The position numbers were made by a program, and so were the translations under genes. A DNA stretch of 64,000 nt from an uncultured Granulosicoccaceae bacterium (GTDB lineage Bacteria > Pseudomonadota > Gammaproteobacteria > Granulosicoccales > Granulosicoccaceae). Shown one piece after another: positions 7,507-16,409 of the stretch. The notes beneath the pieces are model-generated. The model searched no databases. It had not been told where the DNA came from and saw only the letters and a program-made list of their open reading frames with translations. Each line of letters begins with the position of its first letter. Within the stretch, counting starts at the first letter, position 1. Location of the stretch: contig CALISD010000023.1 in NCBI GenBank assembly GCA_938041955.1, positions 62,001-126,000 on the forward strand, given 5' to 3'.

Positions 7507-10017
7507 TTATACTTGGCTTTGCAACACAGCAATCGGTAATTGACGCAACACCGGGCGCGTCGCGAGCTTGCCTGCGATCAACACGCCTGCCACTCCTGCC
7601 AACACGCCAACGAGCCACAACCATCCGTTAAATTCATACGGCAGTTCCATTACGTGCTCTATGATAAGCCACGCTATAATCGCAGCGACGGTTGATGCTA
7701 TGAGCCCCGCCAACAGCCCGATTAACGCGAACTCCCGGGTGGTGCTGCTGGCAAGGTATTGTCGCGATGCACCAAGGGTACGTAAAATTGCCGCCTCGCG
7801 AAATCGTTCGCGTCGACTGGCAAGCACAGACGCCCACAACACCAATACCCCGGCCACCAACGTGAATAAAAATACGTACTGCACGGCGAGCGCCGCACGA
7901 TCAATGATGCCACTTACGCGCTCCAATAGCGCACCGATCTCAAGCACTGTGACACCACCGAACTCTGACACCATGTCTCTCACGAATTCACCCTGATTAC
8001 CTGGCACATAGACACTGCTGACAAAGCTTGAGGGCTTATCCGAGAGGCCAAACGGTGTGCCCACAACAAAGAAATTCACCGCAAATGATTCCCACTGCAC
8101 TTCCCGCAGGTTTTTAACCTCACCCACAACCACCTTGTCAGCAATGCGGAACTGCAACGCATCACCGATCTCGAGATTTAAGTCTGAGGCGAAATCTTCT
8201 TCAACGGAAAAGTAGGTTTTCTGAACATCACCAGACCACCAATCACCTTCTATCAGCCGATTATCCTGCCGTTCTTCCGCCAGATACGACAAGTTGTAAT
8301 CACGTTGTGCGAAGCGCTCACTATGACCATTATCAAACTCGATATCAGCCACTGCGACATCATTTATAGATTCCAGTCGCGCTCTGATCATTGGGTAAAG
8401 CGCATTACTGCTAACCCCTCTGTCAGTTAAAAACTGCTGCACACTTTCCACTTCCTGCGGTTGGATATTCACAAGGAAAAAGTTTGGAGCATCATCCGGC
8501 ACCTGCTTCTGCCATGCACCCAGAACATCGTTGCGGACAATCGTTAGTAGCAATATTGCCAACAATCCGACACTGAACGCCGCTATCTGCAGACTCACGC
8601 TCTCCGGGCGCCTGCGCAGACTTTCCAGGCCACGGCGCAAGTAATTCGATTTAACTCTGACGGACAAAGCCACCAGCGCGCGGGAGATCACAATTAACAC
8701 AGCCATGACAATTAACATGCCTAGCAGCAACAACAACCCAAGCTTCCAGTCACGAGTTAGCCAGATCAATAAAACACCAAGCGCTGCCAAAGCGCATGCG
8801 AGCGCCACAACGGTTGATGGCTTCGCCATCGGTAAGTCGCGTCGCAACACACGCAGTACCGGTGTATCAACTGCTCGTATCACTGAAGGCAGGCAAAATC
8901 CGGCAAGCGCCAGCACAGCGCAGCTCAATCCACCGATGAGTGGCGTAAGTGTTGGCGGTGGCAGTTCGGCAGAAAACCACTGCCCAAGCAATGCCGACAA
9001 CCCGAACTGCGCGATAAACCCAATGGCGCTTCCAATAAGCGTTGCCATAAATGCAATGATGACCAAGCGTATCACCACCACACGCACCACCGTACGAGCA
9101 CTGGCACCAAAAGTTCGCATTAACGATCCAGTGTTCATATCGCGCTCGGCAATTTGTCTTGCCGCAAGTGACACAGCCGCCGCTGATAACAATACGGCCA
9201 CTGCGGCAGCTAACCCCAAAAAACGTCTTGCATTCACCAGGGCAGACTGCACTTCCGGTCGTCCCTGTTCGATGGTCTGCAAACGCAGGCTCGGGTCATC
9301 TGTATCATTTACCCAACCGGTAAATGAGTCAACGCTGTCTTTGGCACCGGCCACAAGCAATCGATATTTCGCCCGACTGCCTTCACCAAGCAAACCGCTG
9401 CTGGCAAGATCATCAACATTCATCATCAGCCGCGGTGCCATCTGAAAAACATCGGCGGAACGGTCTGGTTCAAAGGCCACTAGCGCTGAAATCTCTACTT
9501 CAGAATCACCTAACGATAAGCTGTCACCTGTTGCCACCTGCAGCGCTCCTGCAAGCCGCGGATCAATCCACACTGTTCCGCTTGGCGGCGCTGTGGTGGC
9601 AATTCGTTCCGGGCCATACAATTCTGCCGAGAGCTTCACTTCTCCGCGCAGCGGGTATTGTGCGCCGACGGCTTTGACCGAAACCAATGACGTTTCCCCG
9701 TCTTCCGTTAACACAACACTCGGGAATTCAACCACCGCTGCCGTATTGAGTTCGTCTGCCAACGCACGATCCAGCACCGTCTGCTTGATAGGCGTAGGGG
9801 CACTGACTGTGGCATCAGCCGCAATCAAAGTAGCCGCCTGCGCCGCCATTGCCCCCTCCACCCTGTTGGCAAAGAAACCCACCGATGTCACTGCCGCGAC
9901 CGACAACACCAGGGCAAATATCAACACCATGTATTCTGACAAACGAAACTCGCGGCGCAGCTGCCGGAACGCCAGCCCGAAGTCACGTTTCAGCAAATGG
10001 GCCGTAGCCTGACTCAT
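7507..10017 (-). CDS. ABC transporter permease, FtsX-like (YbbP type)
   Basis: This large 836-residue membrane protein has two FtsX-like permease blocks. One transmembrane helix is near residues 28-50. A periplasmic domain of roughly 200 residues follows, then a helix bundle (about 265-490), a second extracytoplasmic domain, and a final helix bundle (about 715-825). The layout matches E. coli YbbP, a type VII (MacB-like) ABC permease without a channel for small solutes. The ATPase gene lies 55 nt upstream in the same direction and tesA is divergent, as in E. coli. That association suggests a role in handling a lipid or lysophospholipid at the envelope, but the substrate is unproven. The ATG at 10017 fits the first helix. 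Confidence 0.87.
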   Translation of the reverse strand: MSQATAHLLKRDFGLAFRQLRREFRLSEYMVLIFALVLSVAAVTSVGFFANRVEGAMAAQAATLIAADATVSAPTPIKQTVLDRALADELNTAAVVEFPSVVLTEDGETSLVSVKAVGAQYPLRGEVKLSAELYGPERIATTAPPSGTVWIDPRLAGALQVATGDSLSLGDSEVEISALVAFEPDRSADVFQMAPRLMMNVDDLASSGLLGEGSRAKYRLLVAGAKDSVDSFTGWVNDTDDPSLRLQTIEQGRPEVQSALVNARRFLGLAAAVAVLLSAAAVSLAARQIAERDMNTGSLMRTFGASARTVVRVVVIRLVIIAFMATLIGSAIGFIAQFGLSALLGQWFSAELPPPTLTPLIGGLSCAVLALAGFCLPSVIRAVDTPVLRVLRRDLPMAKPSTVVALACALAALGVLLIWLTRDWKLGLLLLLGMLIVMAVLIVISRALVALSVRVKSNYLRRGLESLRRRPESVSLQIAAFSVGLLAILLLTIVRNDVLGAWQKQVPDDAPNFFLVNIQPQEVESVQQFLTDRGVSSNALYPMIRARLESINDVAVADIEFDNGHSERFAQRDYNLSYLAEERQDNRLIEGDWWSGDVQKTYFSVEEDFASDLNLEIGDALQFRIADKVVVGEVKNLREVQWESFAVNFFVVGTPFGLSDKPSSFVSSVYVPGNQGEFVRDMVSEFGGVTVLEIGALLERVSGIIDRAALAVQYVFLFTLVAGVLVLWASVLASRRERFREAAILRTLGASRQYLASSTTREFALIGLLAGLIASTVAAIIAWLIIEHVMELPYEFNGWLWLVGVLAGVAGVLIAGKLATRPVLRQLPIAVLQSQV

Positions 10018-10072
10018 CGCTGCTCACTCAGCTTGCGCTCAGCGATTTGTTGCTCACAAACCTGTTGTCGCG

Positions 10073-10735
10073 TCATGTGAGCTTCCCGTCCTGCATTGAT
10101 AACACCCGGTCGCAACGACCAGCCAGTGTCTGATCATGAGTTACGAGTACCAGTGCCGTATTGTGTTCAGCGCGCAGACGAAACATGAGATCTACAATTT
10201 TATCTCCAGTGGCACGATCGAGATTGCCGGTGGGCTCATCGGCAAACAGCACTTTGGGGGTGGCTACAAAAGCTCGCGCTACCGCCACCCGCTGTTGCTC
10301 GCCACCAGACAGCTGAGCCGGTAGATGATTGAGGCGGCTTTCCAGCCCTACTTCTACCAGCTGATGACGGGCACGCGACTTCGCATCAGGTAGATTGGCT
10401 AACTCAAGCGGTAACATCACGTTTTCAAGCGCACTTAAGCCGGGTAATAGCTGAAATGATTGGAATACAAAACCAACCGCTCCGGCTCGCACCGCAGCCC
10501 GGCCATCTTCATCAAGCTCGTGCAATGGCTGACCAAGCAATGAGACAGTGCCTTCTGTGGCAGAATCAAGCCCGGCCAGAACGCCAAGTAAGGTTGACTT
10601 GCCCGAACCAGACGGGCCGACAATCGCCAATGCTTCACTCGGTGAGAGCTTCAGATCAACTTTATCCAGAAGGGTAAGTTCACCTTCACCAGTGGGCACG
10701 CGCTTGCAAACCGCGCATGCATCAATAATCAACAT
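10073..10735 (-). CDS. ABC transporter ATP-binding protein (YbbA/LolD type)
   Basis: This 220-residue ATPase powers the permease encoded next to it. Walker A is GPSGSGKST, the Q-loop lies in [11 protein letters not shown], the signature is [14 protein letters not shown], Walker B is [12 protein letters not shown], and the switch histidine is in VTHD. The [13 protein letters not shown] segment is typical of the LolD/MacB/YbbA branch. I prefer the ATG at 10735 over the GTG at 10744, because that GTG lies inside the AGGTG ribosome binding site that serves the ATG. The gene is divergent from tesA by about 60 bp, so the two units probably share a regulatory region. Confidence 0.9.
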   Translation of the reverse strand: MLIIDACAVCKRVPTGEGELTLLDKVDLKLSPSEALAIVGPSGSGKSTLLGVLAGLDSATEGTVSLLGQPLHELDEDGRAAVRAGAVGFVFQSFQLLPGLSALENVMLPLELANLPDAKSRARHQLVEVGLESRLNHLPAQLSGGEQQRVAVARAFVATPKVLFADEPTGNLDRATGDKIVDLMFRLRAEHNTALVLVTHDQTLAGRCDRVLSMQDGKLT

Positions 10736-10794
10736 CGACGACACCTATTGAAGATAACCATTCTGAACGCATAATCGGGTAACAGACAAACATA

Positions 10795-11469
10795 ATGACT
10801 GGAATGAAAAACACAAGCCGCCAACACCCTCTGCCAACAATAGTCTGGCTGATCATAACCGCCTTAACTCTGACGCTCGGCAACCTGCGTGCTGATGATT
10901 CGCCAAGCAGGACTATAGTCGTCGTTGGTGACAGCATCAGCGCAGCCTACGGCATCGCTACCGAAGACGGCTGGGTCGCTTTACTTCAAAAAAAGATCGA
11001 AGACGAAAGTTTTAATATGACAGTTGTAAACGCAAGCGTCAGCGGCGACACCACCGCCAACGGCTTAAGCAGGCTACCGAACCTGTTGACAGAATACCAG
11101 CCGGCATTGGTGGTTATTGAGCTCGGCGGCAACGATGGTCTGCGTGGCCTGTCAGTTAAGAAGTTAAAGAGTAATCTCAATCAAATGGCCGCTATGGCAC
11201 GTGACAGTGGCGCCGAGGTGATTATTGTTTCTGTGCAGCTACCCGGCAACTACGGCAAAGCCTATAACAACTTATTCGCCAAAGCCTTTGCAAGTGCCGC
11301 AGAAGATACAAATTCAACACTGGTGCCATCCCTTTTTGAAGGCCTGGACGCCTCAAAAAAATGGTTTCAAGCTGATGGCATACACCCGGGGGTTCTGGCA
11401 CAGCCGGTAATGCTTGAGAACGTATGGCAAGTCGCCACACCGCTGCTTGAAAAGATCACCACTCAGTAG
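10795..11469 (+). CDS. tesA: Multifunctional esterase/lysophospholipase TesA (SGNH hydrolase)
   Basis: This 224-residue secreted SGNH hydrolase is the counterpart of E. coli TesA (acyl-CoA thioesterase I/protease I/lysophospholipase L1). A signal peptide is visible (hydrophobic core about 15-30, likely cleavage near 32-33), so it should act in the periplasm. The four SGNH blocks are present: Ser47 (GDSIS), Gly84 (VSGDTT), Asn113 (GGNDG), and Asp194 with His197 (DGIH). It is transcribed away from the ybbA-ybbP-like transporter, the same arrangement as in E. coli, which suggests a shared role in membrane lipid turnover. The start at 10795 lacks a strong ribosome binding site, and an in-frame ATG at 10804 is possible. 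Confidence 0.92.
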   Translation: MTGMKNTSRQHPLPTIVWLIITALTLTLGNLRADDSPSRTIVVVGDSISAAYGIATEDGWVALLQKKIEDESFNMTVVNASVSGDTTANGLSRLPNLLTEYQPALVVIELGGNDGLRGLSVKKLKSNLNQMAAMARDSGAEVIIVSVQLPGNYGKAYNNLFAKAFASAAEDTNSTLVPSLFEGLDASKKWFQADGIHPGVLAQPVMLENVWQVATPLLEKITTQ

Positions 11470-11502
11470 CAAACCATTGCATTGATAACCACCGTGCACA
11501 AT

Positions 11503-12084
11503 ATGATCAAACAATTACCCAACTTGATCAGTGCGATGAGACTCCTGCTGGCGCCAATTATGGTTGCAGTTGCATGGATTCAGCAAGGTGACTGGTATTT
11601 TTGGTTATTGTTTATCGCACTGGCATCAGATGCGCTGGACGGTGCACTCGCCCGCGCTTTGAACGCAGAGTCCGCTCTGGGCGCACGATTAGACAGCTAT
11701 GGCGATATGGCAATTTATCTCAGTGTCCCACTATGCGCCATGTGGTTAGTACCTGCAGAGGTGAGTGAGGCAAGCCCCTTTGTGCTGGCCGTTATAGCGG
11801 CCTATCTGTTGCCGATTGTCGTTTCATTGATCAAATTTCAAGAGCTCGCCAGCTTACACACCTGGTCGGCGAAATTCGCCGGTATAGTAATGGGCATAGG
11901 AGTACTGGCTGTATTTGCCTTTGGGACAACCTGGCTATTTAAGGTCGCAACATTGGTTCAAATTGCTGTCGCGCTGGAGTATCTGGCAATCCTGCTGATA
12001 CTCCCCTCACTTAAGAGCAACGTGAAATCATTAGTGCATGTTTATGTTGCGCAAAACACAAAGCCGGACAATGACTCAAGCTAA
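11503..12084 (+). CDS. CDP-alcohol phosphatidyltransferase family protein
   Basis: This integral membrane enzyme of about 193 residues would transfer a phosphatidyl group from a CDP-linked lipid to an alcohol. The family signature is complete: Asp46-Gly47-x2-Ala50-Arg51-x8-Gly60-x3-Asp64-x3-Asp68. Five or six hydrophobic helices follow the typical N-terminal PNLISAMRLLLAP. PgsA has this start too, but the acceptor (glycerol phosphate, inositol, or another alcohol) cannot be told from the sequence. I place the start at the ATG at 11503; a TTG at 11482 would add seven residues. It follows tesA by about 33 nt in the same direction, so the two are probably co-transcribed and linked to phospholipid metabolism. 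Confidence 0.83.
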   Translation: MIKQLPNLISAMRLLLAPIMVAVAWIQQGDWYFWLLFIALASDALDGALARALNAESALGARLDSYGDMAIYLSVPLCAMWLVPAEVSEASPFVLAVIAAYLLPIVVSLIKFQELASLHTWSAKFAGIVMGIGVLAVFAFGTTWLFKVATLVQIAVALEYLAILLILPSLKSNVKSLVHVYVAQNTKPDNDSS

Positions 12085-12107
12085 TAAGATTTATTGACTC
12101 AACCTTG

Positions 12108-12149
12108 TTAGCGACCGGCAATGCACCGGTGCTTGCACACCGGCGCTAA
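12108..12149. terminator. Branched hairpin between convergent genes
   Basis: TTAGCG (12108-12113) pairs with CGCTAA (12144-12149), and CCGG inside pairs with CCGG. A second small palindrome, GCACCGGTGC, sits within the loop. It lies between the ends of the phosphatidyltransferase and ClpP-like genes. No T-run follows, so termination is likely but not certain. Confidence 0.4.
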
Positions 12150-12161
12150 CCCGTATTTTAC

Positions 12162-12737
12162 TTAGCTGATTTCGCTGCTGTTATGGACAACTGTATTCAC
12201 AAGCCCATAGGCTATCGCTTCATCCGTATCCATCCATTTGTCTCTTTCAATATCGAGTCGAACCCGATCAATATCGGTACCCGTGCGAGTGCTGATTACC
12301 TGAGCCAGCCTCTCACGCATTTTCACGATTTGCTCGGCTTGAATAGCGATGTCTGAAGCGCTCCCACCAGCACCACCAGATGGCTGATGAATAAGGAATC
12401 TGGTATTCGGCAAGCAGTAACGATCTTCCTTCTCAGCTGCGAGGAATATGTGTGTACCTGCACTGGCCACATAGCCTGTGCCAATCACTTTAACCACGGG
12501 TTTAACAAAAGTGATGATATCGTGAATGCTGTCACCTGCCTCGACGTGTCCACCCTGACTGTTCACAAACAAATGAATAGGGTCAGAGGATGTTTCAGCC
12601 AGCGCCAGCAATTCTGCCATTACCCGCTTTGCCATCTTTTGATTTATTTCCTCACAAATAATCACTTTACGCGCGGTAAACAGTTGCTCAGCGACTGAGG
12701 CGCCCATTTTCTCTTCTTTATCTTTTGCAGCGGCCAT
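12162..12737 (-). CDS. ClpP-like serine protease subunit
   Basis: This 191-residue protein has the ClpP fold and a complete catalytic triad. Ser92 is in GYVASAG, His117 in RFLIHQP and Asp166 in ERDKW. The Gly-rich strand FVNSQGGHVEAG also matches ClpP. The nucleophile context (ASAG rather than the ASMG of housekeeping ClpP) and the short N-terminus place it in a divergent branch, like the second ClpP paralogs seen in some gammaproteobacteria. No clpX, clpA or tig gene is adjacent, so it is a stand-alone copy. Whether it works with a Clp ATPase, forms mixed rings, or acts alone cannot be read here. Confidence 0.85.
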   Translation of the reverse strand: MAAAKDKEEKMGASVAEQLFTARKVIICEEINQKMAKRVMAELLALAETSSDPIHLFVNSQGGHVEAGDSIHDIITFVKPVVKVIGTGYVASAGTHIFLAAEKEDRYCLPNTRFLIHQPSGGAGGSASDIAIQAEQIVKMRERLAQVISTRTGTDIDRVRLDIERDKWMDTDEAIAYGLVNTVVHNSSEIS

Positions 12738-13338
12738 TTTTTATTCTCCGAAGGTGGGCGATATATTAGGTTCGTGAAGCGGCATAGTTTAGCTTGTGTC
12801 AAATATCTTGCACGTAAAATGCCTGATGCTAACCGACCAGTCACAAGCCGTTCCAAGTACCGTCGTCAAAGACCAGATACAGGCAAACAGATTCCAGCTG
12901 ACAGTCCAAATAGTAAGGGCTTAATCATACCCCTACGTTACTCATAGCAATTCTTGGGCAATTGACAGCCATGACAAACTGGCACGATTTTCTCGCTTGA
13001 CTACTCGATCAATCCGTAGTTTTTTCGGGAATAAAACCATTTCGGGTTGATTTTGCAGCACTTTTTCCTTCCTTTTCGCTCATTTGTGATACACTACCGC
13101 CAAGTTTAAGAAGGTTTCCAGTCAGTTCGAAGTGGTTGTATCACTTTCCAAGGCAAGATTTTCCGCCTGGACCCAGCGAATGAATGCGAAATACAGCACA
13201 TCGATATTATTACTCCCCAAACAAAATGCCATCCCGTGAAATTCACAGGGAGGCTTTGTATCGCCTGTATTAACGTAAAAAGTTACACGTACAAGCGAAA
13301 GCTCCACACCATCAATATGAACACAGGAATTTTCAACA
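12738..13338. other. Divergent intergenic region; long 5' leader of the cold-shock gene
   Basis: About 600 bases separate the ClpP-like gene (minus) from the cold-shock gene (plus). The left part should hold the promoter of the protease gene; I see no clear boxes. The right part contains an extended -10 (TGATACACT, TACACT at 13090-13095) with a poor -35. That would give the cold-shock mRNA a leader of about 235 nt, a length known for thermosensing csp leaders. No separate gene is visible. Confidence 0.5.
13090..13095 (+). promoter_or_regulatory. Extended -10 promoter of the cold-shock gene
   Basis: TACACT is preceded by TG with one base between, forming an extended -10 element. The -35 region is pyrimidine-rich and poorly conserved. 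Transcription would begin near 13102, leaving a long untranslated leader. Confidence 0.45.
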
Positions 13339-13545
13339 ATGAGTAAAGGTACAGTTAAGTGGTTTAACGCAGACAAAGGCTATGGATTTATTACGCCTGA
13401 AGACGGCGGCAAAGATTTGTTTGTTCACCACACAGAAATTCAAGCGGGTGGCGGTTATGCGACGTTGAATGACGGCCAGGCAGTTGAGTTTGAAGTTGGC
13501 CAGGGCGAAAAAGGGCCTTGCGCGACGAAGGTAGTTCCTTCTTAA
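13339..13545 (+). CDS. Cold-shock protein, CspA family
   Basis: This 68-residue single cold-shock domain binds single-stranded nucleic acid and melts mRNA secondary structure. The RNP1 motif is in KGYGFITP (13-20) and RNP2 is DLFVH (26-30), with the conserved GTVKWFN at the start. The start ATG has AGGA nine bases upstream. The unusually long upstream leader suggests post-transcriptional temperature control, as in E. coli cspA. Many paralogs exist in such genomes, so a specific symbol is not assigned. The gene is monocistronic, with hairpins about 75 bases downstream. Confidence 0.95.
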   Translation: MSKGTVKWFNADKGYGFITPEDGGKDLFVHHTEIQAGGGYATLNDGQAVEFEVGQGEKGPCATKVVPS

Positions 13546-13618
13546 CAACCATAAGTTGATTACCTTTCGTCAGTCAGTCCGTTAAAGGCACTCCGAAAGG
13601 CTGCATTTAGTACCAGTT

Positions 13619-13656
13619 CCAGGGCGTTGTCCCTGGTGATCAAGTGGCTACTTGAT
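13619..13656 (+). terminator. Two tandem hairpins downstream of the cold-shock gene
   Basis: CCAGGG/CCCTGG (13619-13636) is followed two bases later by ATCAAGT/ACTTGAT (13639-13656), both perfect stems. Neither is followed by a T-run. They could protect the 3' end of the csp mRNA or act as a weak terminator before the next gene. Confidence 0.35.
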
Positions 13657-13766
13657 ACCTTCCAGCACTCTTGCGCTGCTACTGGTTGTTTCGTATTTAC
13701 CCTCTGCCTTGTAAGTATACACGGAGATAGGTAACGTCGAAATTTCACCTGCTGCGAATTCAGACT

Positions 13767-14531
13767 TTGAACCACGCCTCTATCACCAACGCTGACCGGC
13801 ACCTCGCCTACGTGCACACTCCCGGCACTGACCACGCCACACCTGGAGTAATCTTTTGCGGGGGATTTAAATCCAGTATGCAAGGCCAGAAAGCACTGGC
13901 ATTGGAAGCTTTCTGTAAAACGAAAGACATCACATACACCCGTTTCGATTACAGCGGCCACGGAAGCTCGACTGGTGAATTCACAGACGGAGATATTGGC
14001 ACCTGGCTAAGCGATGCACTCTGTGTATTCGACCATGTCACCGAAAATAAAACCATACTGATTGGATCAAGCATGGGTGCATGGATCGCCACACTGCTGG
14101 CCAGCCAACGAGTAAGCAAACTGGCCGGTCTGCTCACCATAGCCGCTGCACCGGACTTCACTGAAAAACTATTGCTCCCTGCGCTGAGCACTCAACACAG
14201 GGATCAACTACTACGCGGCGAAACCATAGCCCTTGCATCAGACTACGACGACGGATCACCCTACCCCATCAGCGCTCACTTGATCGAAAAGAGTCGAGCA
14301 CACTGTGTGTTAGACGATCCAATAAACCTGCATATACCAGTTCGTTTGCTGCACGGTACGAATGATCAGGATGTTCCCTACTCTCTATCTGTAGAGTTAA
14401 TGCAGGCCATTCAGTCAGATGATATACAACTTACTTTAATTAAGAACGCCGACCACAGACTATCAAGCGAGGCCGACCTACAGGCTATTACCAACACTCT
14501 TTGGTCACTGATCGACGCACAAAGATCTTAA
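13767..14531 (+). CDS. Alpha/beta hydrolase
   Basis: This 254-residue serine hydrolase has the core nucleophile elbow GSSMG with Ser102, an acid in the HGTNDQDVP strand (Asp202) and His230 in NADHRLS. The oxyanion strand FCGGFKSSMQG and the RFDYSGHGSS segment resemble the ABHD10-like branch of esterases. The substrate is unknown; a small ester or acyl conjugate is likely. The start is uncertain: the only classical codon near the conserved region is TTG at 13767, without a good ribosome binding site, and the frame is open back to 13731. It ends 6 bases before the convergent phosphatase gene, with no visible terminator between them. Confidence 0.82.
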   Translation: MNHASITNADRHLAYVHTPGTDHATPGVIFCGGFKSSMQGQKALALEAFCKTKDITYTRFDYSGHGSSTGEFTDGDIGTWLSDALCVFDHVTENKTILIGSSMGAWIATLLASQRVSKLAGLLTIAAAPDFTEKLLLPALSTQHRDQLLRGETIALASDYDDGSPYPISAHLIEKSRAHCVLDDPINLHIPVRLLHGTNDQDVPYSLSVELMQAIQSDDIQLTLIKNADHRLSSEADLQAITNTLWSLIDAQRS

Positions 14532-14537
14532 CACTAA

Positions 14538-15266
14538 TTATTTGGACGGTATGGATGGCGCCATGGCGACCAATTCATTCAGATCAACAATGTTGATATC
14601 AGCGGGCGATGCACCTTCCGGATAAGTGAGCCCGTCACGATTGATCCATGCCGTCTTGCAGCCTATATTGCGTGCAGCCGCCACATCATTTTCCGGATGA
14701 TCACCCACGTGTAAGACACGCTCCGCTTGCACGCCAAGTCGCTCAAACGCTGTATGAAACATATCTGCCGCCGGCTTGGCAGGCATCGACATCGTTGCCG
14801 CCAATTCAACATCGAATATGTGGCCAATACCAATGCTCTGAAGGTTTGCGTTGCCATTGGTTAAAGACCCGAGCCGGTAGTGAAAAGACAACTGCTCCAG
14901 CGCCGATTGCACATCACTATAAAGCGAGACCAGCTGACGGGCCTCAAGACAAACTCGCATACACTCTGCAATATCTGCATCTGTCGCTCCGTGCGGCTTT
15001 AGCAGCTCAGCGGTGGTAAGTCGCCGAAGCTCAGTTACATCGTTTTTAAGCTCCGGCCTTACATTTAGGAGCTCCTTACGCATCGACGTCATACCGTCCA
15101 GATCGTATTTTTCGGTGACTTTAGGGAAGTGCTTTTCTATCCATTCGAAATACACTTTTTCAGCACCCGCAATCACCGGGGCGCAGGGCCATAGCGTGTC
15201 GTCCAGATCAAACGTGATTGCAGTAATGCCCAATTCGTTCAAACGGTTACTATTTTCAGCTTGCAT
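14538..15266 (-). CDS. HAD-family phosphatase, YigB-like
   Basis: This 242-residue haloacid-dehalogenase-superfamily hydrolase has motif I FDLDDTLW with nucleophile Asp20 and Asp22. Motif II is LTNGNA, a lysine sits in MPAKPAADMF, and the terminal acidic motif is VGDHPENDV. The cap helix pattern and TNGN resemble E. coli YigB, which removes phosphate from the riboflavin precursor 5-amino-6-(5-phosphoribitylamino)uracil and from FMN. Residue identity cannot be measured here, so the exact substrate is uncertain. It is divergent from the stomatin-like gene and convergent with the alpha/beta hydrolase, so it is a single-gene unit. Confidence 0.82.
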   Translation of the reverse strand: MQAENSNRLNELGITAITFDLDDTLWPCAPVIAGAEKVYFEWIEKHFPKVTEKYDLDGMTSMRKELLNVRPELKNDVTELRRLTTAELLKPHGATDADIAECMRVCLEARQLVSLYSDVQSALEQLSFHYRLGSLTNGNANLQSIGIGHIFDVELAATMSMPAKPAADMFHTAFERLGVQAERVLHVGDHPENDVAAARNIGCKTAWINRDGLTYPEGASPADINIVDLNELVAMAPSIPSK

Positions 15267-15393
15267 CCGGGTATGGTCTCACTGGGTTGTTGATTTCGTA
15301 ATCATACTCGAAGATTCGCCTTTCACCATCAGATTCAAACTACTGTATCTTACAGAGACACCCTTAACTTCCTGTAAATCCGGAGAATGATCA

Positions 15394-16320
15394 GTGGATT
15401 TTGCTTCAGGATTCGTCCTCGCACTGGCTGTGCTGGCGCTCATTTTCGTTGGCACCGCAGTAAAAGTCGTACGACAGGGCACCGAGTGGACTGTCGAGCG
15501 CTTTGGCAGATATACCAAAACCCTATCACCGGGACTTCACCTGATTATTCCGTTTTTTGATCGTATCGGTCATAAAATGAATATGATGGAGCAGGTTCAA
15601 CCAGTGCCCTCTCAGGATGTCATTACCAAAGACAACGCCCTGGTTCAGGTTGATGGTGTTGTGTTCTATCAATTGATCGACGCCGTTAAAGCCGCCTACG
15701 AAGTCAGCAAGCTCGAAATGGCAGTGATCAACCTCGTCATGACCAATATACGAACCGTTATGGGTTCTATGGCATTAGATGAACTGCTCTCGCACCGTGA
15801 TCAAATTAATGCACGCCTGATGTCGGTTGTCGATGATGCCACGTCTCCCTGGGGCGTGAAAATCACCCGCATCGAAATAAAAGATATCGCCCCTCCCCGT
15901 GACCTGGTCGATTCAATGGCCAAGCAAATGAAAGCGGAGCGCGAGAAACGCGCAGCAATCCTGAACGCCAGCGCTGAAAAAGAAGCCGCAATACTCTCAG
16001 CAGAGGGCAGAAAAGAAGCCACCATCCTTGACGCAGAAGGCGCGCGCGAAGCAGCATTCCGGGTGGCTGAAGGTCGCGAGCGAGAAGCCGAAGCGGAAGC
16101 GAAGGCAACAGCATTGATGTCACAAGCGATCGCCAGTGGCGATGCAAAAGCGCTCAATTATTTTATCGCTCAAAAGTATGTAGAGTCTTTACGTGATATG
16201 GCCTTGTCACCGAATCAAAAAACAATCTACATGCCTCTGGAAGCATCAGGGCTTATCAGTAGCATTGGAGGCATTGCGGAGCTTGCCAAGGATGCACTGC
16301 AAGATACACCAAAGCCATAA
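15394..16320 (+). CDS. SPFH/stomatin-family membrane protein (QmcA-like)
   Basis: This 308-residue protein has one N-terminal membrane helix (about 3-22), a stomatin/prohibitin (SPFH) domain (about 25-190), and a long Ala/Glu/Lys-rich coiled coil with repeated [10 protein letters not shown]-like segments (about 190-250). Such proteins form large oligomers at lipid microdomains and affect membrane protease or fluidity control. The start is GTG at 15394, supported by GGAGA seven bases upstream. An NfeD-type gene follows 90 nt downstream, the usual partner for this branch, so the two probably work together. It matches E. coli QmcA/YbbK in layout. Confidence 0.9.
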   Translation: MDFASGFVLALAVLALIFVGTAVKVVRQGTEWTVERFGRYTKTLSPGLHLIIPFFDRIGHKMNMMEQVQPVPSQDVITKDNALVQVDGVVFYQLIDAVKAAYEVSKLEMAVINLVMTNIRTVMGSMALDELLSHRDQINARLMSVVDDATSPWGVKITRIEIKDIAPPRDLVDSMAKQMKAEREKRAAILNASAEKEAAILSAEGRKEATILDAEGAREAAFRVAEGREREAEAEAKATALMSQAIASGDAKALNYFIAQKYVESLRDMALSPNQKTIYMPLEASGLISSIGGIAELAKDALQDTPKP

Positions 16321-16409
16321 TTGCAAAAACTGGTCGAAAGGCAGCCTCATTAATGGCAGCATATTACGTGGCAAGCCACTCAGTAATTTGAATTGAAAGG
16401 CATACGATA

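Noticed and set aside
8705-10012. Long plus-strand open frames opposite the ABC permease gene
   Set aside because: Ser/Ala/Thr-rich products are the mirror of a GC-rich membrane protein gene, not real proteins.
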